DNA from: Paraescarpia echinospica
Lineage: Eukaryota; Annelida; Polychaeta; Sabellida; Siboglinidae
DNA: 64,000 nt
Direction of reading: 5' to 3'
NCBI GenBank assembly: GCA_020002185.1
Contig: CM034534.1
Location: forward strand, 32,780,049 to 32,844,048
Shown here in pieces: positions 1 through 12,916 of this stretch (position 1 is the first letter of the stretch; every line of letters starts with the position of its first letter). The notes beneath the pieces were generated by a model. The model did no database searches, was not told where the DNA came from, and was given only the letters and a program-made list of their open reading frames with translations. The position numbers and the translations under genes were made by a program.

Positions 1-49
1 CTTTTTCCTGTGAGGTGACGCTGATGCCAAACGAGCACAGTAATAAAAT

Positions 50-3000
50 CTAGTCACAGCACTCATCAATGTGTTCAAGTAAGTCGTTGTGTCGACTAAT
101 GGGAAACTCCTTCTTGCAGTTGGGGCATTGTAGGTTTTCCTCCGTGGATGGAGTTTCCCTGGTGGGTTCAGGGCTGTCAATCTCATCCTCCCCTTCCTCC
201 TCAGTCTCCCCTGCTGCATCACACTGGTACAACCCACGCGCCACCATCGGGTGCTGCAAACACACAACAACATCATCACACTGGTACAACCCACGCGCCA
301 CCATCGGGTGCTGCAAACACACAACAACATCATCACACTGGTACAACCCATGCGCCACCATCGGGTGCTGCAAACACACAACATCATCACACTGGTACAA
401 CACCCGGGCCACCATCAGGTGCTTCAAACACACAAGATAACCACACTGGTACAACCCCCGGGCCACCATCAGGTGCTGCAAACACACAACATCATCACAC
501 TGGTATAACCCACACACCACCATCGGGTGCTGCAAACACACAACATCATCACACTAGTACAACCCTCGGGCCACCATCATGTTCCGCAAACACACAAGAT
601 CACCACACTGGTACAATCCCCGGGCCACCAACAAGTGATGCAAACACACAAGATCACCACACTGGTACAACCCCCGGGCCACCATCAGGTGCTGCAAACA
701 CACAAGATAACCACATTGGTACAACCCCCGGGCCACCATCAGGTGCTGCAAACACACAACAACATCATCACACTGGTATAACCCACACACCACTATCGGG
801 TGCTGCAAACACACAACATCATCACACTAGTACAACCCTCGGGCCACCATCATGTTCCGCAAACACACAACAAGATCATCACACTGGTACAACCCCCAGG
901 CCACCATCATGTGATGCAAATACACAAGATCACCACACTGGTACAACCCCCGGGCCACCATCAGGTGCTGCAAACACACAAGATAACCACATTGGTACAA
1001 CCCCCGGGCCACCATCAGGTTCTGCAAACACACAACAACATCATCACACTGGTATAACCCACACACCACTATCGGGTGCTGCAAACACACAACATCATCA
1101 CACTAGTACAACCCTCGGGCCACCATCATGTTCCGCAAACACACAACAAGATCATCACACTGGTACAACCCCCAGGCCACCATCATGTGATGCAAATACA
1201 CAAGATCACCACACTGGTACAACCCCCGGGCCACCATCAGGTGCCGCAAACACACAACAAGATCACCACACTGGTACAACCCCCGGGCCAACATCAGGTG
1301 CCGCAAACACACAACAAGATCACCACACTGGTACAACCCCCAGGCCAACATTAGGTGCCGCAAACACACAACAAGATCACCACACTGGTACAACCCCCGG
1401 GCCAACATCAGGTGCCGCAAACACACAACAAGATCACCACACTGGTACAACCCCCGGGCCAACATCAGGTGCCGCAAACACACAACAAGATCACCACACT
1501 GGTACAACCCCAGGCCAACATTAGGTGCCGCAAACACACAACAAGATCACCACACTGGTACAACCCCCGGGCCAACATCAGGTGCCGCAAACACACAACA
1601 AGATCACCACACTGGTACAACCCCCAGGCCAACATTAGGTGCCGCAAACACACAACAAGATCACCACACTGGTACAACCCCCGGGCCAACATCAGGTGCC
1701 GCAAACACACAACAAGATCACCACACTGGTACAACCCCCGGGCCAACATCAGGTGCCGCAAACACACAACAAGATCACCACACTGGTACAACCCCCAGGC
1801 CAACATCAGGTGCCGCAAACACACAACAAGATCATCACACTGGTACAACCCTCATCCCACTATCGCATACTGCAAACACACATCATCATCACACTGGTAC
1901 AACCCCCGGGCCACCATCAGGTGCCGCAAACGCACAACAAGATCACCACACTGGTACAACCCTCACCCCACTATTGCATGCTGCAAACACACATCATCAC
2001 CACACTGGTACAACCCCCGGGCCACCATCGGGTGCCGCAAACATGTCACCAGATATAGAACATTCTCAATGTTATCCCCATGTACTGTAATGGTGTAACC
2101 TTGCTTTACAGCCACTTTGGTAATACAGCCACCTCACAATTAAGGTCACCTAGACTAGTCCCCAAATATTTTTGTTACAGTAAAGTATAGGAAATGAGTC
2201 TCGCTAATAAGGTCACCTTGCCATTCAGGCCACTTTTGCCCAGTCCCGAGGGTGACCATAATAGCGAGGTTCCTTAAAGACTCACCTCTTTCCTGTGGCA
2301 CACAATGTTTAGCTACTTTGTCTAGAAAATGATGCAGTCATTATTATTTATTTACCTTGATAACTAAATAACATATGAATATTTTATGATGTACATAAAT
2401 TTATTCACCCAGTTGTTACATCTTAAATATATTTTCTGCATAATATATTTTAAGTGCTTCTGAATGGATTTGTTTCACATTTCATTTAGCCAATCGTGAA
2501 TCAGGTGTGTTTACATTGGTCGAAACACAGGTGAGCGGGTCGGCTTTAATAATGATATGCATACACATGTGATGTTGCTATGACAGATGACAATCGTAGG
2601 TCTACGACACTTACATGACACCCAACAACTGGCTGGTGTTCTTCACGAAAGGCGTTGCCATAGTTGGCGAGTGCCGTCTGTCGTTGTTGCTGCAGTCGCT
2701 GCATGTATTCACCTTGAAACTGGTCCAGCTGCAACGACAGGACTGTCTCAATCATTGTGTACATTTATTGTGCTGATAATAATAATAACAAGAAAAACTG
2801 CATTAACATTTTCAATTGGTGATCCTAACTGCAATTTATTTCAGTAAGACGTTACCATATAAGTATATTAGGAACACTGCATCTTTTAAAAATGTCCTCA
2901 TCTAAGGGTTTACAAATTAGTTTAATATAAAATACAAGAAGGTCATTCGTCAACACTGTTAACGTGCTTCTTACCTTCCCAAAGCAAAGTCAAATGGGTG

Positions 3001-6000
3001 ACCAGAGTTAGGATGAACTTGAGAATGTGCAGTGAAGACCTATGGGCCATGAGGATCAAATTGGATAGGTAAGATAAGTAGTATCATAACGTTACGAACC
3101 TGTCTCTTGACAAGCGAGAGTTCATTCTCAAGCTCCGAGATCTTGGTCTGTGCAAGCTCTCGATCCCTGCGTTCACACTGAAAGTCTTCCTGGTACACTT
3201 TCAGCTGTGCCTCCATGTGTACAATCTGTGTCTGGTGGTTGCTGGGTGCACTCTGAGAGACGTTGGCGTCAGCCAGTGCTTGCACCTGCTGCTTCAGGTT
3301 ACTGATGGTGTCATTCTGCTGGCGTTGTTGTCGCTCAGAGTGCTCCAGGGCGCTGCGCAGTTGATGATTCTCACTCTCAGCCTGTCGACAAGAACATAAC
3401 ATTTATAGTTCGCATATTTCATTCGATTCTCCGCACCGTTTGTACACATTCGGCAAGATATGTTTCCAAATGGTGCTATTTCAAAAAGTTCCAATATGAA
3501 ACAATACAAAAATATCCCTAGTGTATAGTAAAATGTGCTAAGGTTAAAAATGAGTAAATATCCAGTAGATGAGTCACTAACGTGCAGCTTATCCATGGGC
3601 GGTTTCAGCCGGTTAGGGATCACGACAGTTCGGCCAGTTGTGATTGGCTGTGGTCTAAAGGGTTCATTGACTGGATAAATATCTCATAATTTAGGACATT
3701 TCCATGGGTACTGTTTGAGACAAGATTGTTTGCAGTTTTGCCAAAATTCTGCTACCAAAAGTGAAAGAACATGTCATGTCATTTCCACCTCTATCCAGTT
3801 TTGTCTTTTGAATCTGAGTGTAAGAGATTTCTGCATGGCTAAATTTCCAGAGCACAAAAATTTGCCAACAAGAGTGTTTAATCAATGTACAAAATGGAGT
3901 CACACTCCAGTGCCCATGACTGCAAGATGGGTCACATTCCAGATTTTATGTGAGTTGGATTTCAAATCAGGATGTGTCTCATGATTCCTCCCCCTGATAA
4001 ATAATGACTGCTCCTGTAAATCTGTCCTGTTATAGTGTGAATAAAGAGAAAACTACCTTCTGTCTGGCATCTTGTGCTGTGGCAGCCTTCTGCTGCAGAA
4101 TCTGCTGCTCTATCTGTCCTTGCTGCCTCTCATTCAGTTGCAGTCTCATCCCCTCGATGAGTCTCTTCGCCTCGTCCAGTTCTCGCTGCTGCAGCACCTT
4201 CTGGTTGTTCCTATCGTCACAGTACACCTGCCACCTGGTGTTCATCTCGGTCAACTACAACATTTCAGCTGCGTTCTACACCATTTCACTAAGATTCATA
4301 AGGAAAACCCATCATTAAACAGAATCTCTTATTAAATATAAGGAGTTTTTTAAATGCAAAGGTGTGAATAAAGATAATATGTTGTTAAATATACATTTAG
4401 TTTTGTTTAAATGCAAAGGTGTGAATAAAGAGAATTTTTTGTTAAATATAGTTTTGTTTAAATGCAAAGGTGTGAATATAGATAATCTGTTGTTAAATAT
4501 AGAGTTTTTTAATGCAAAGGTGTGAATAAAGAGAATCTGTTGTTAAATATGAGGAGTTTTTTTAATGCAAAGGTGTGAATAAAGAGAATCTGTTGTTAAA
4601 TATACTGAGTTTTTTTAATGCCAAAAAACGCCACCATGTCGCAGAGGACACTATTTTCATGACACACTGACAAGTGTCTCAGTGGCGCATCCTGATGTTG
4701 ACAGTTTCCAATAAACAAATTTAGATATTTTCAAATTAGTAAACTCAATACTGTCTAAATGAAAATGATGATCAAGTCCTTTCATAGTGAAATACTGTAA
4801 AATCTCACCTTTGCAATTTCTTCATCCTTCTTCAGATTTTCCAACTGGAGTCTATCATTCTCAGCCACCAGATTCCCATCTGATGTTGACATCATCATCT
4901 GGGAACAAAAGTAATTCTTATTTATCACAGCTCGGTTGAAATACTACGTGGTCATGTGAACACATTCAGCTGAACAATTTCTAAATATAATTACTTTCCA
5001 TTGCAATCCCAAGATTACAACAGTTAATTCTGAGCAAGATACATTCCTATTATTCCACTGGTGCCTATTATTTCTGACACCTCAACAATTAACGAATGCC
5101 ATCCACCACAACATTAACAGTAATATGTGTGTCACTTTATGTCAACTACCCAAGATATTCACATTAAATAGCAATAACTACCTAGTTCCTAAAAGCATAA
5201 TTACAGTGGACGCTCGCTATAAGGAACATGTCTGAACTTGGTCAAACTGTTCCACATAGTAATTCATTTCACTGTTCCTCATATCCTTGGGCAGGCATAT
5301 AACACATTACTAGCCAAAATGTGACATTCCACAGCGGATATTCCTTATATCAGGAATCCTTATAATATAGTGATCCTTGTTCCTTATATCAGGAACCTTA
5401 ATGTGTGTATATATATATATAGCAAGTACATGGTATGTAGAAAAGTGTCTTACCTAGGTCCACAGTACCCAGACCTACGCTATTCTATGCCCAAGTTACA
5501 GCTACGCCATGTTAACAGCAGTAAGAGGCTACACTGTGTGCATAATGTGAAAGCCTCTGGAGTCAGGCCTGTGTGCTGTGGCAAATAAACACCATATGAC
5601 CTCATTCTAGACTGTACGATTTTCAGCTACAGCAGGTTTCATTAATAATGCACATTACCAGTCTGCCTAAACAGTGCTCCCTTTGGCAATGGCTTTTTAT
5701 TGTGCATTATCAACCAGGGAACAACACAAATTATTTAAATGCTTGTTCCCAATACACATAAGTGGTGTAACACCATTTACAACAAACTTGACTAAAATAA
5801 TGTTGACAATCTTACAATATACTGGAAATAAAAAGACTTCAAACCATTTCCTCAGACTTGATGACAGCCATGCTGCCATTTTCCACAATGCCCTGGCAAC
5901 TAGTCCTGGTGCACCAGAAATTAAACAATGCTTCATGGCTAAATTGGCCATGCCCTGAAAGGTGCCCCCCAAGTCTATAAAAGTCCAGGATTTGCCCTTG

Positions 6001-9000
6001 AACAGGTTTGCCAAATTCAAGACCTGCTATTGATATACCATCAGCACAAGGAATGTACCAAGGTAAGTACCTAAATATGTATCAATATTTGTATCTGGCT
6101 GCACATCATAATTTATGTTTCTTCTGAACCTCTCACCAAAAAATTATTCCAACTTGGGTTTCTGCATCTGCCATAATTTCTCGCACTTCCCACCAAGAAA
6201 TTGCAGTACATGAACACATTTTATTGTTTAAGTCTGTAACAATTGTATGGTATATGGGTCATGTTTTTCCTTGCAACAACTTGGTAATTAATATATTGAA
6301 TAAATGTCGGTAGACTTGTGACATGAGCCAAAATGTTTTGAAAACATTTTAAAATTGTTTACTGCAGGCAGTTGGCCAATAGCCATACATTTGCGAATGT
6401 GATGTCATTTGTAGTGGTTTCGGTTTGTGACGGCACGTCCTGTGATTCGGGGAAGTGAAACTGAAGTGCAATGTTTCCGTTACCCAATTGAGAAAAGATC
6501 ATGAAGCTGACCCACATACCATAGATATTAATTACTCAAAAACCTCTTATTTGTTCATATATAAAACATTACAAAATCTTAAATAATCACAACAGCACTG
6601 AAAAGACAGCAATCATGTTACTGTATATGTATGATAATATTCATATAAATTTACAGAATACACAAGCCTGCTACATGATTGCAATCACAGGACTCATATA
6701 TCGTGTAATAAATATTCTGCACAAATAAGACATTTGTGGCGTTTCCCACAAGTCATAGGTTCCTGAACCCGTCACCATAATTTTCTAGTCACCCACGGAT
6801 CTAGAATTTTTCCATGTGGTATTTTAAGAGAACACACCCACAGCTGGTCTGACAGGATGTATCAATATCCGGCTGGTCTGACAGGATGTACCATTATCCA
6901 TCCCCACATTCCTGTTGTTGAGTCATGGCTGGCTGCCTGTTAGTGTTATGTTAAATACCTGAAGTGCATGATATGCCAAGCGCCTAGAACAACGGGGAAT
7001 ATTTTTACATTTTGGTATCTGGTATCTTCCTCTTAGCAGAATCAGTTGTTTAGTGGAATTCCACTAAACAGCTGGTTCTGCGTTAGTGAGGTGACCGTAA
7101 GGGGGAGGGAACAAACACATCCCCTATTCAGGCTGTATTATAAAATGCACTGCTTAAAGCTACTTCTTCAACAGGTTTGGCCTATCACGAATCTGGCTGT
7201 TTGAATTCCAAATATGTGAGTAATTTAAATAACAATACACATCCAGGTTAATACATGAAAATGCGTACATTTGTTTAAACAATGAACAGAATTTACTGTG
7301 GTTGTTATATCTGGCTACTTGCCAATGCCTATTGCCAGGTTGGCATTGAACATTCAACCCACTGAATTTGTCGGTTACACAGTTTTTGAGAGAGCACAGA
7401 AAGTAGGCAACAAACAGAAACAGGTGCATAATCATGTCACACAATGATGTGAACAAATTTTAGAATCACTTGAATTGATTCATCATCTTTATCATTGTGC
7501 AGCCATACTGTCCCGTGGTTGGGCGAAGGCCTCAGCATGTCGTTTCTAAATCTACCTGTCTTGCGCTATCCTCTGCCAGTACTCGTCTAGTTCGTTTCTC
7601 CACCGTCTCGCCGGTCTTCCTCTAGATCGTTTCCCTTCATATTCATAAGGTCTCCAGGTTGTGATACGCGATGTCCATCGGTTATCTAGTACCAGAGGTA
7701 GTCTGCTGATGTGCCCTGCCCAGGTCCATTTCTGCCTTCTGATTTTTTCTATCACGTCTATAACCTTTGTCTTCTGTCTTACCCAGATGTTCGTTTTTCT
7801 CTCCCAATATGTGATGTTTAACATATTTCTTTCCATATTTGTTTGTTCGGCTGCCAGCTTATTCTTTGCCTGGTTGGTGAGTGTCCATGTTTCCGCGCTG
7901 TATGTCATTGTTGGAATTACGCATGAGTTGAAGACTTGTCTGTTCAAGCAGGTTCCAAAGTTACCCTCAAAGTTGTCACAGTGTTTGGCGAATGCTGTCC
8001 AGCCGGCAGTGATTCTTCTTTAAATCTCTTTGTCTTAGTTTTTGTCTCTGATGCTGTCCCAGATAGAATTCATTATGGGTTCAGAATTATATCAGTTAAT
8101 AGTTTGTGTAGGTTTGCAAAATTAATTTGAAATGAGATGATTGAAAAAAACTAATTGAGGAGGCATCTTTAAGTGAATCAGCCACTTTGCACGCCTCAAA
8201 TTTGAATCAAATTGCATGCCTCAAATTTGGCCAACTTGATGGCAAGGCTAGTTGGCCTTGACTTTGATAGATTTCTGGGTGTACCATTGCCATTTCTGGG
8301 TGTACCATTGTCATTTCTGGGTGTACCATTGCCAATTTGGCCGCAAATCACTGTTTAATTGTCAAGGCACAGCAGTCAGTTACCAGAGCATTATGACAAA
8401 TGGTCGTGTGGCCATCGCCAAATTTAAAGCCCAAAACTCATCAAGCTATAGTTATATTATTAAGAGTAATCCACAGTATGTCTATAAGGTATATCTGAAA
8501 TACTACTTGGTACTTTAAATTCAAGTAAACAAGTTACTGGAAAACTACCATTACATGCATTAACAATTACAGAGGCACAAAGGTATCCAAGTGACACAGA
8601 CAGCATGATTGTATGTGTACGACTGAGTCTGTATGCGCAGGCAAGTACTTTTGCCTGTGGGTAGGTGTGTCTCAGTGTGTGACAATTATACTGGGGCAGT
8701 CATGCAGAACAGCATGAATGGAAAACTAGGATGCACGATCAACGCATGGACAATTACACACAAACGCATTCTTGAAAAGATATGGGGGTATTTTTGGGAA
8801 TTTCCAATGCGTCAGGCTTACAATAAAATGTTGTTGTTGATTTAATCTGTTGATTATAACTAAAAGGATAGTTACTCACAAAAGGTGACATTCAACTCAG
8901 AGCCTCGGGGGTGTAACTAGTTTCATAAACAGTAAATAACTTAGTTAATGGAGAACCACATCACATTAAACACGTAACTAGTGTGTAAACAGGCTTGAAC

Positions 9001-11827
9001 TTTTTGTTTATGACAACAAATCATAATGTTGCACAGCCATTACTGACAACACAAATCACACAGGTCACTCATATCTAGCACGTGCAAAGAGAGATCAGAC
9101 TACAGTCGAACCTCGATTTACAGTCACCTCACTGACACAGCCACCTAACAATTAAGGTCACCCAAGGTCAATCCCAAATTACTTGAACCGTAACAGCTAA
9201 GTATAGGAAATTAATCTTGCATGCCATTTCAGTCATTTCTGTGCAGTTCCAAGGATGAGCTTAAGCAATAGTCAGATTCCCCTGTATTTTAATAGATATG
9301 ACTTAGTCATAGTACAAGGCTTATTGTTTTATGATGTGAAAAAATAGCACTGGAAAAGAAACATACTTTGTGGTCTTCTTCCTTATGAAAAAAAAACACC
9401 CTTGAGAAATGAGAACTTCCTAAATTCAACATCCCGAAGAAGTCATATTAATTCCCAGTTGGCTGACAAATGTAGAAGTTTCAAAGTGGATGGAATCCGA
9501 GTATGTGTGATATATCATAATAAAATTGTAAAAATATAAAAATAGATAACACTCAAATTCATGCTAGAACTAATATGTCCTCGGGCATTTTACATGAAAC
9601 TGCATTAATTAAGTAAAACCATTATGAAACTATGTGCAAGTTAGGCTACAATAATAGAAGTGGTCGTGGGATTTTTAACAGTCACTGCTTTGTGCAAAAC
9701 CAGTTGACCACAACATGGTCAATTCTTCCGTCATTGTGGTATGGAACATTGGAACACTAGATAAAGCTTATTGTAGAAACATATTATATACTCTGGTGCC
9801 AAATGACACACAATGACATTTATTCAATATATATGCACACCATGTTTGAATCTGTAATGTGTTATTGTCAATTGTCGAACTAAAGCTAATGTACTGCTAT
9901 ACAAAACTGACAATTTATGTATTGTATGATGCTAAGTACGTCCATAGATATAAGATTACAATATGCTATAAAAAATATATATCCACTTATGTAGTCTTTC
10001 ATCAAAGTTCTGCTAGATTACAAGATATAACATGTTAAAACAGGTGACAACATGTTGCCAATGTAGAATCACCAATACGAGGCTTAACATATATATATAT
10101 AGTTATATATATATACACATTCACAGGCAGATATGGAAACGACATGCTGAGGCCTTCGCCCAACCACAGGTCACTACGACTACACGATGATGATGATATT
10201 CACATTTCTCATATTAATTTTTATTTAATATTTTAAAAATAGTATAGATGGTTTTAAAAGTATTGAAGTCATCATATATGGATATAAATGTTAAATAAGT
10301 TTAAACGTAGATGTGATTTGAAAATGGTCAAGATTGAATCAAAGTTTCACAAAAAGTAAAGTACAATGCAAAAATGTAGTGCTACTGTGCTACATTTAAA
10401 AGCCTTACTTTGTCAAATGAAAGCCCCAAGGTGTCATATCATTGTAGCCATAAATGTTACAGAAGTTAATTAATTGTAGATGTGATTAGAAAATGGTCAA
10501 AAATGAAGCTACGTTTACACACACAAAAATGTACAATGCAAAAATGCATTGCTACATTTAAAACACTTACTTTGTCAAGCGAAAGCCCCAAGGTGTCAGT
10601 TTCTTGTTGCTTTTCCACCGACATCTGCTCCAGTTGCCGTACAAGATGTTGACACAGTTCCGCCGTCTTTCGCAGACGTTCCTTCAGACTAGTGGTCTCG
10701 TCCGAAAGAGACTGACAGATGACGTCCTGGGTGTCCTGACTCTGTCTCAACCTGTCCACTTCTCGGTGTAGCTCAACAATCTTGGCGTCTTTGTCATCGG
10801 TCGACGCACTGAGAGTGGCTCGTAACTGTTGATTGTCGGCAGTCAGCGACTCAATTGTACGGTTCTTCTTCTGCAGTTCTTGCTCAATGGCCAGCTTCTC
10901 CTACAAATGTCAACATAATTGCTTTTTACAGTATACATTTCCTCTTTGGTAATTATTATATTTTTATTATAGTATTATGCATTTCTAACATCGCATATTT
11001 GTGTGCTTCTACAAAATGTATGTAAGGGGACGAGGGGAAAGACGATGCCCAAAAGAAACCAAGGAACGAACAAACTATCACAAAAGCACAACACCAGAAC
11101 GCAGAGACACAAAACCTAGAAATAGAATAGTACATAGAAAGAATGGCTGGTGCTGAATGCTGTGTGAGGTACCTGACAACACAGTGAGTGAACAAGTCTA
11201 TACTAACTACCAGAAATCTACAACCTGCTTGGAAATACACCGATATCGTCCCTCCCGAAACCCATGATTCACAATTTCAACTCTCCTCCAACATTCCGAT
11301 AATGGTCACCCATTCATTCAAAGACTAATGAATCCAAATTGGAAAAACCAGCAATGGCCCCATGAGATGAAGAAACCTACTTTGTAGAGCTGTTCCATCC
11401 TTGTCGGGTCGACCTTCAGGTATTGTAGTTTCTTCTGCAACTTGGCATTTTCTTCTATCAGGTTGTCAACAAGCTGCCTTGATGGTGGACCTAGTGCGTC
11501 GTTGGAGTCAAACTCTGTTTGAGTAGAGAGTCCATGCGTAACGAGCCTCTTGTGGAACACAGCAACAATGCGCTGAAGATTCTTGTTCGTTTCGCACAAA
11601 TCACAGTTTTCCCTGCGTTCCTCCGCCAAAGATGCCTGGATAGTTTGAAGAGCCTCACACTGCACACGTTTCGACTCTAACTGTTTCTGCTGTTCTTTCA
11701 CGAGAACTTTCAGATTGTCAAATTTTTCACGGTACTCGTCAGAACTGGCAGAGTTGAAATCGGAAAGAGGTAGACTTGAAGCGCTAACCATATATGGAGT
11801 ACTACGCACTGGTGTTACCACACTCAT
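50..11827 (-). CDS. TNIP/ABIN-like UBAN ubiquitin-binding coiled-coil protein, seven coding exons
   Basis: Coding exons on the minus strand: 11827-11381 (ATG 11827), 10900-10571, 4898-4809, 4254-4057, 3381-3100, 2728-2615 and 253-50 (stop TAG 52-50). Every border is AG/GT and every intron is phase 0, giving about 554 residues. The protein is mostly heptad-rich, Gln/Glu/Leu-rich coiled coil. Exon 5 holds a UBAN/ABIN-homology motif (residues about 415-440, core DFQCERRDRE), which in NEMO, optineurin and ABIN/TNIP binds linear or K63 ubiquitin. Exon 4 has MNTRWQVYCDDR, which I read as ABIN-homology-like. The last exon ends in an acidic linker and a C-x2-C-x14-H-x3-C finger (residues 530-552), like the NOA-type finger of NEMO, optineurin and TNIP2. 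The family dampens NF-kB signalling in the cytosol. The DRE after DFxxER favours TNIP over NEMO. The start of the last exon lies inside the final minisatellite unit. It is the only nearby acceptor in phase with exon 6, so it is the least certain border. Confidence 0.78.
228..2050. repeat. 54-57 bp minisatellite, about 32 units, in the last intron of the TNIP-like gene
   Basis: Units start with GTGCTGCAAACACACAA at 251, 308, 365, 419 and 473 and continue to about 2040. Lengths are mostly 54 or 57 bp and differ by CAA or CAT triplets. A homogeneous block of nearly identical units lies at about 1240-1840, and more varied units flank it. On the gene strand each unit carries a T/G-rich tract ending in TTTGCAG, a good 3' splice-site match. 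Because unit lengths are multiples of three, several frames stay open across the array by default. Confidence 0.93.
2100..2275. repeat. Dispersed MITE-like repeat, copy 1
   Basis: The core CACAATTAAGGTCACC, the later AGTATAGGAAAT and the closing ATAGCGAGGTTCC recur in diverged form at 9104-9290. The ends (CGAACCTCG in copy 2, CGAGGTTCC here) are complementary, as in short inverted-repeat MITEs of pogo/Tigger type. No coding sequence is visible. Confidence 0.5.
2729..3099. other. Intron 5 of the TNIP-like gene
   Basis: AT-rich intron between the UBAN exon and exon 6. I see no repeat or gene in it. The neighbouring introns at 3382-4056 and 10901-11380 are likewise featureless to the eye. Confidence 0.6.
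4318..4625. repeat. Tandem repeat of about 55-65 bp, five to six units
   Basis: The phrase AATGCAAAGGTGTGAATA recurs at about 4353, 4411, 4463, 4513 and 4566, each followed by TCTGTTGTTAAATAT or a variant. The array lies in the intron between exons 3 and 4 of the TNIP-like gene. Confidence 0.88.
5205..5395. repeat. MITE-like interspersed sequence
   Basis: It starts ACAGTGGACGCTCGCTATAAGG, with repeated TTCCTTATATCAGGAA-type palindromic blocks near 5341 and 5380. The opening resembles Tc1/pogo-derived MITE ends, but only one copy is present in the window, so the call is tentative. Confidence 0.3.
7470..7990 (-). mobile_element. 3' end of an RTE-clade LINE (5'-truncated)
   Basis: On the minus strand 7947-7552 is open for 131 residues. 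The motifs TYSAETWTLT, WAGHISRL, GKRSRGRPARRW and the spacing between them are typical of the region after the reverse transcriptase in RTE-like elements. The tail continues past the stop to a GATGATGAAT-type end near 7470, and RTE tails often end in short simple repeats. The upstream part is missing, so this is a dead 5'-truncated insertion in the host intron. Confidence 0.75.
8268..8336. repeat. 22-bp direct repeat, three units
   Basis: ATTTCTGGGTGTACCATTG occurs three times in tandem with 22-bp spacing. Intronic, no function evident. Confidence 0.85.
9104..9290. repeat. Dispersed MITE-like repeat, copy 2
   Basis: Diverged second copy of the repeat at 2100-2275. It opens with CAGTCGAACCTCGATTTACAG and shares AACAATTAAGGTCACC and AAGTATAGGAAAT with the first copy, in the same order and orientation. 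Confidence 0.5.
10130..10198 (+). mobile_element. Tiny RTE LINE 3' tail
   Basis: CTGAGGCCTTCGCCCAACCAC followed by (GAT)n matches, in the opposite orientation, the terminal segment of the RTE fragment at 7470-7530. It is an independent, extremely 5'-truncated insertion of the same family. Confidence 0.65.
10310..10440. repeat. Tandem duplication of an exon 3' border
   Basis: The block from TAGATGTGATTTGAAAATGG to AAAGCCCCAAGGTGTCAT closely repeats 10472-10598, which holds the last bases and splice donor of coding exon 2 of the TNIP-like gene. The copy keeps a donor-like GTAAGG at the corresponding site but no full exon. Confidence 0.8.
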
Positions 11828-12916
11828 ACTGTTCTGAAATAATAAATACAACGAAACTTATAGAAAGAATCGCTGAGAGCAGTCAATCATAAAACAAATT
11901 TAAAAAATCCTACTGCAACATTTAAAATCAAATTTTAAACAATAAGTGAACATTTAAAATGAATAACATGCTTAATATACGACTGTGCATATTTTATAAA
12001 TTATGTCACATTTCGGTCAAACAGTATATATATGTAGCTGTAAGACACATTTAAAACTAGTCTCAAAAGTTTCTGTAGTATGTAAAGAACATAGAATACA
12101 TGAACCTAGGTGATTTGACATTTGCATGCAAATTACTGGCAAGCAAAAGTAGGGGCGAACAAAATTAATCTGTAAAGCACGATCTAGTTGAATATAGTAC
12201 CTCTCTACTGTATAGCCAGGATAAGTCTTAAATACTTGAAATGTTAGTAACGATATTACAATAACACTAAGCCAAACTTAGAACTGTCCTATAGGCTATA
12301 GCTGAATAAGTCTAACAGTATTAGCCAAACAAAGCAATGCCAAGGCAATGGCTACCTTTTTGTTATATGATTTGTGGCACAAATATGTTATCTGTTCTGA
12401 AAATCAACAATTCATTACCTGTACCAGCTGTAACTGTGTACTGTAATTATAAATGTACAATATTGATAATTTAAACTTAACAAATTATACAAAAACTGTA
12501 GGGTTAATAAATACCAGCTGACTTGTTTGAAAAATAAAAAAAAGCCAAAATAAAGAGTGATCTACTTGTATAATTTACGGCTACAAGTAAATGCTGATTG
12601 GTGCATATGTACAATTTAACTGGTAAGTGAGCCTACAGCTATAAGTGGTGTCTTTTATAACACTAAATGTTCTGAAAGTGTAACTTGTGTGGAAATTGTC
12701 ATCAATAATCCCAAGCCAAAAATACGAAACGTCGTCGTCGAAACAGTTCAACTCGTTGTCGTGGAAATATTGCTACTCACGTTAGTCGTCACGAGTTACC
12801 TTTCTGTCACAGTTCAGACCGATGTTACGATGACGTTAGTTGTTTGACACAATTTCCCAGAAAACGTACTTCCACTAAAAGTATCCTGAGCGTTATGAAA
12901 GAATAACCGGACTTAC

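Larger units (their letters stand above)
4899..10570. other. Large intron (5.7 kb) of the TNIP-like gene
   Basis: This intron lies between coding exons 2 and 3. It holds a MITE-like repeat (5205-5395), a short duplication (6840-6897, GGCTGGTCTGACAGGATGTA twice), an RTE LINE 3' end (7470-7990), a 22-bp triple repeat (8268-8336), a second copy of the 2100-2275 repeat (9104-9290), an RTE 3' tail (10130-10198) and a duplicated exon fragment (10310-10440). No other coding exon was recognised. Confidence 0.7.

Noticed and set aside
148..1524. A 458-codon plus-strand frame made of 18-19 residue GTTPGPPSGAANTQ-like repeats, like a mucin or antigen
   Set aside because: It is the minisatellite read in an open frame. 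Units are multiples of three bases, so frames on both strands stay open without selection, and the frame starts antisense to the zinc-finger exon.
228..2050. Regular repeats with variable parts, superficially like a CRISPR array
   Set aside because: There are no unique spacers; the whole unit repeats, and the context is a eukaryotic intron.
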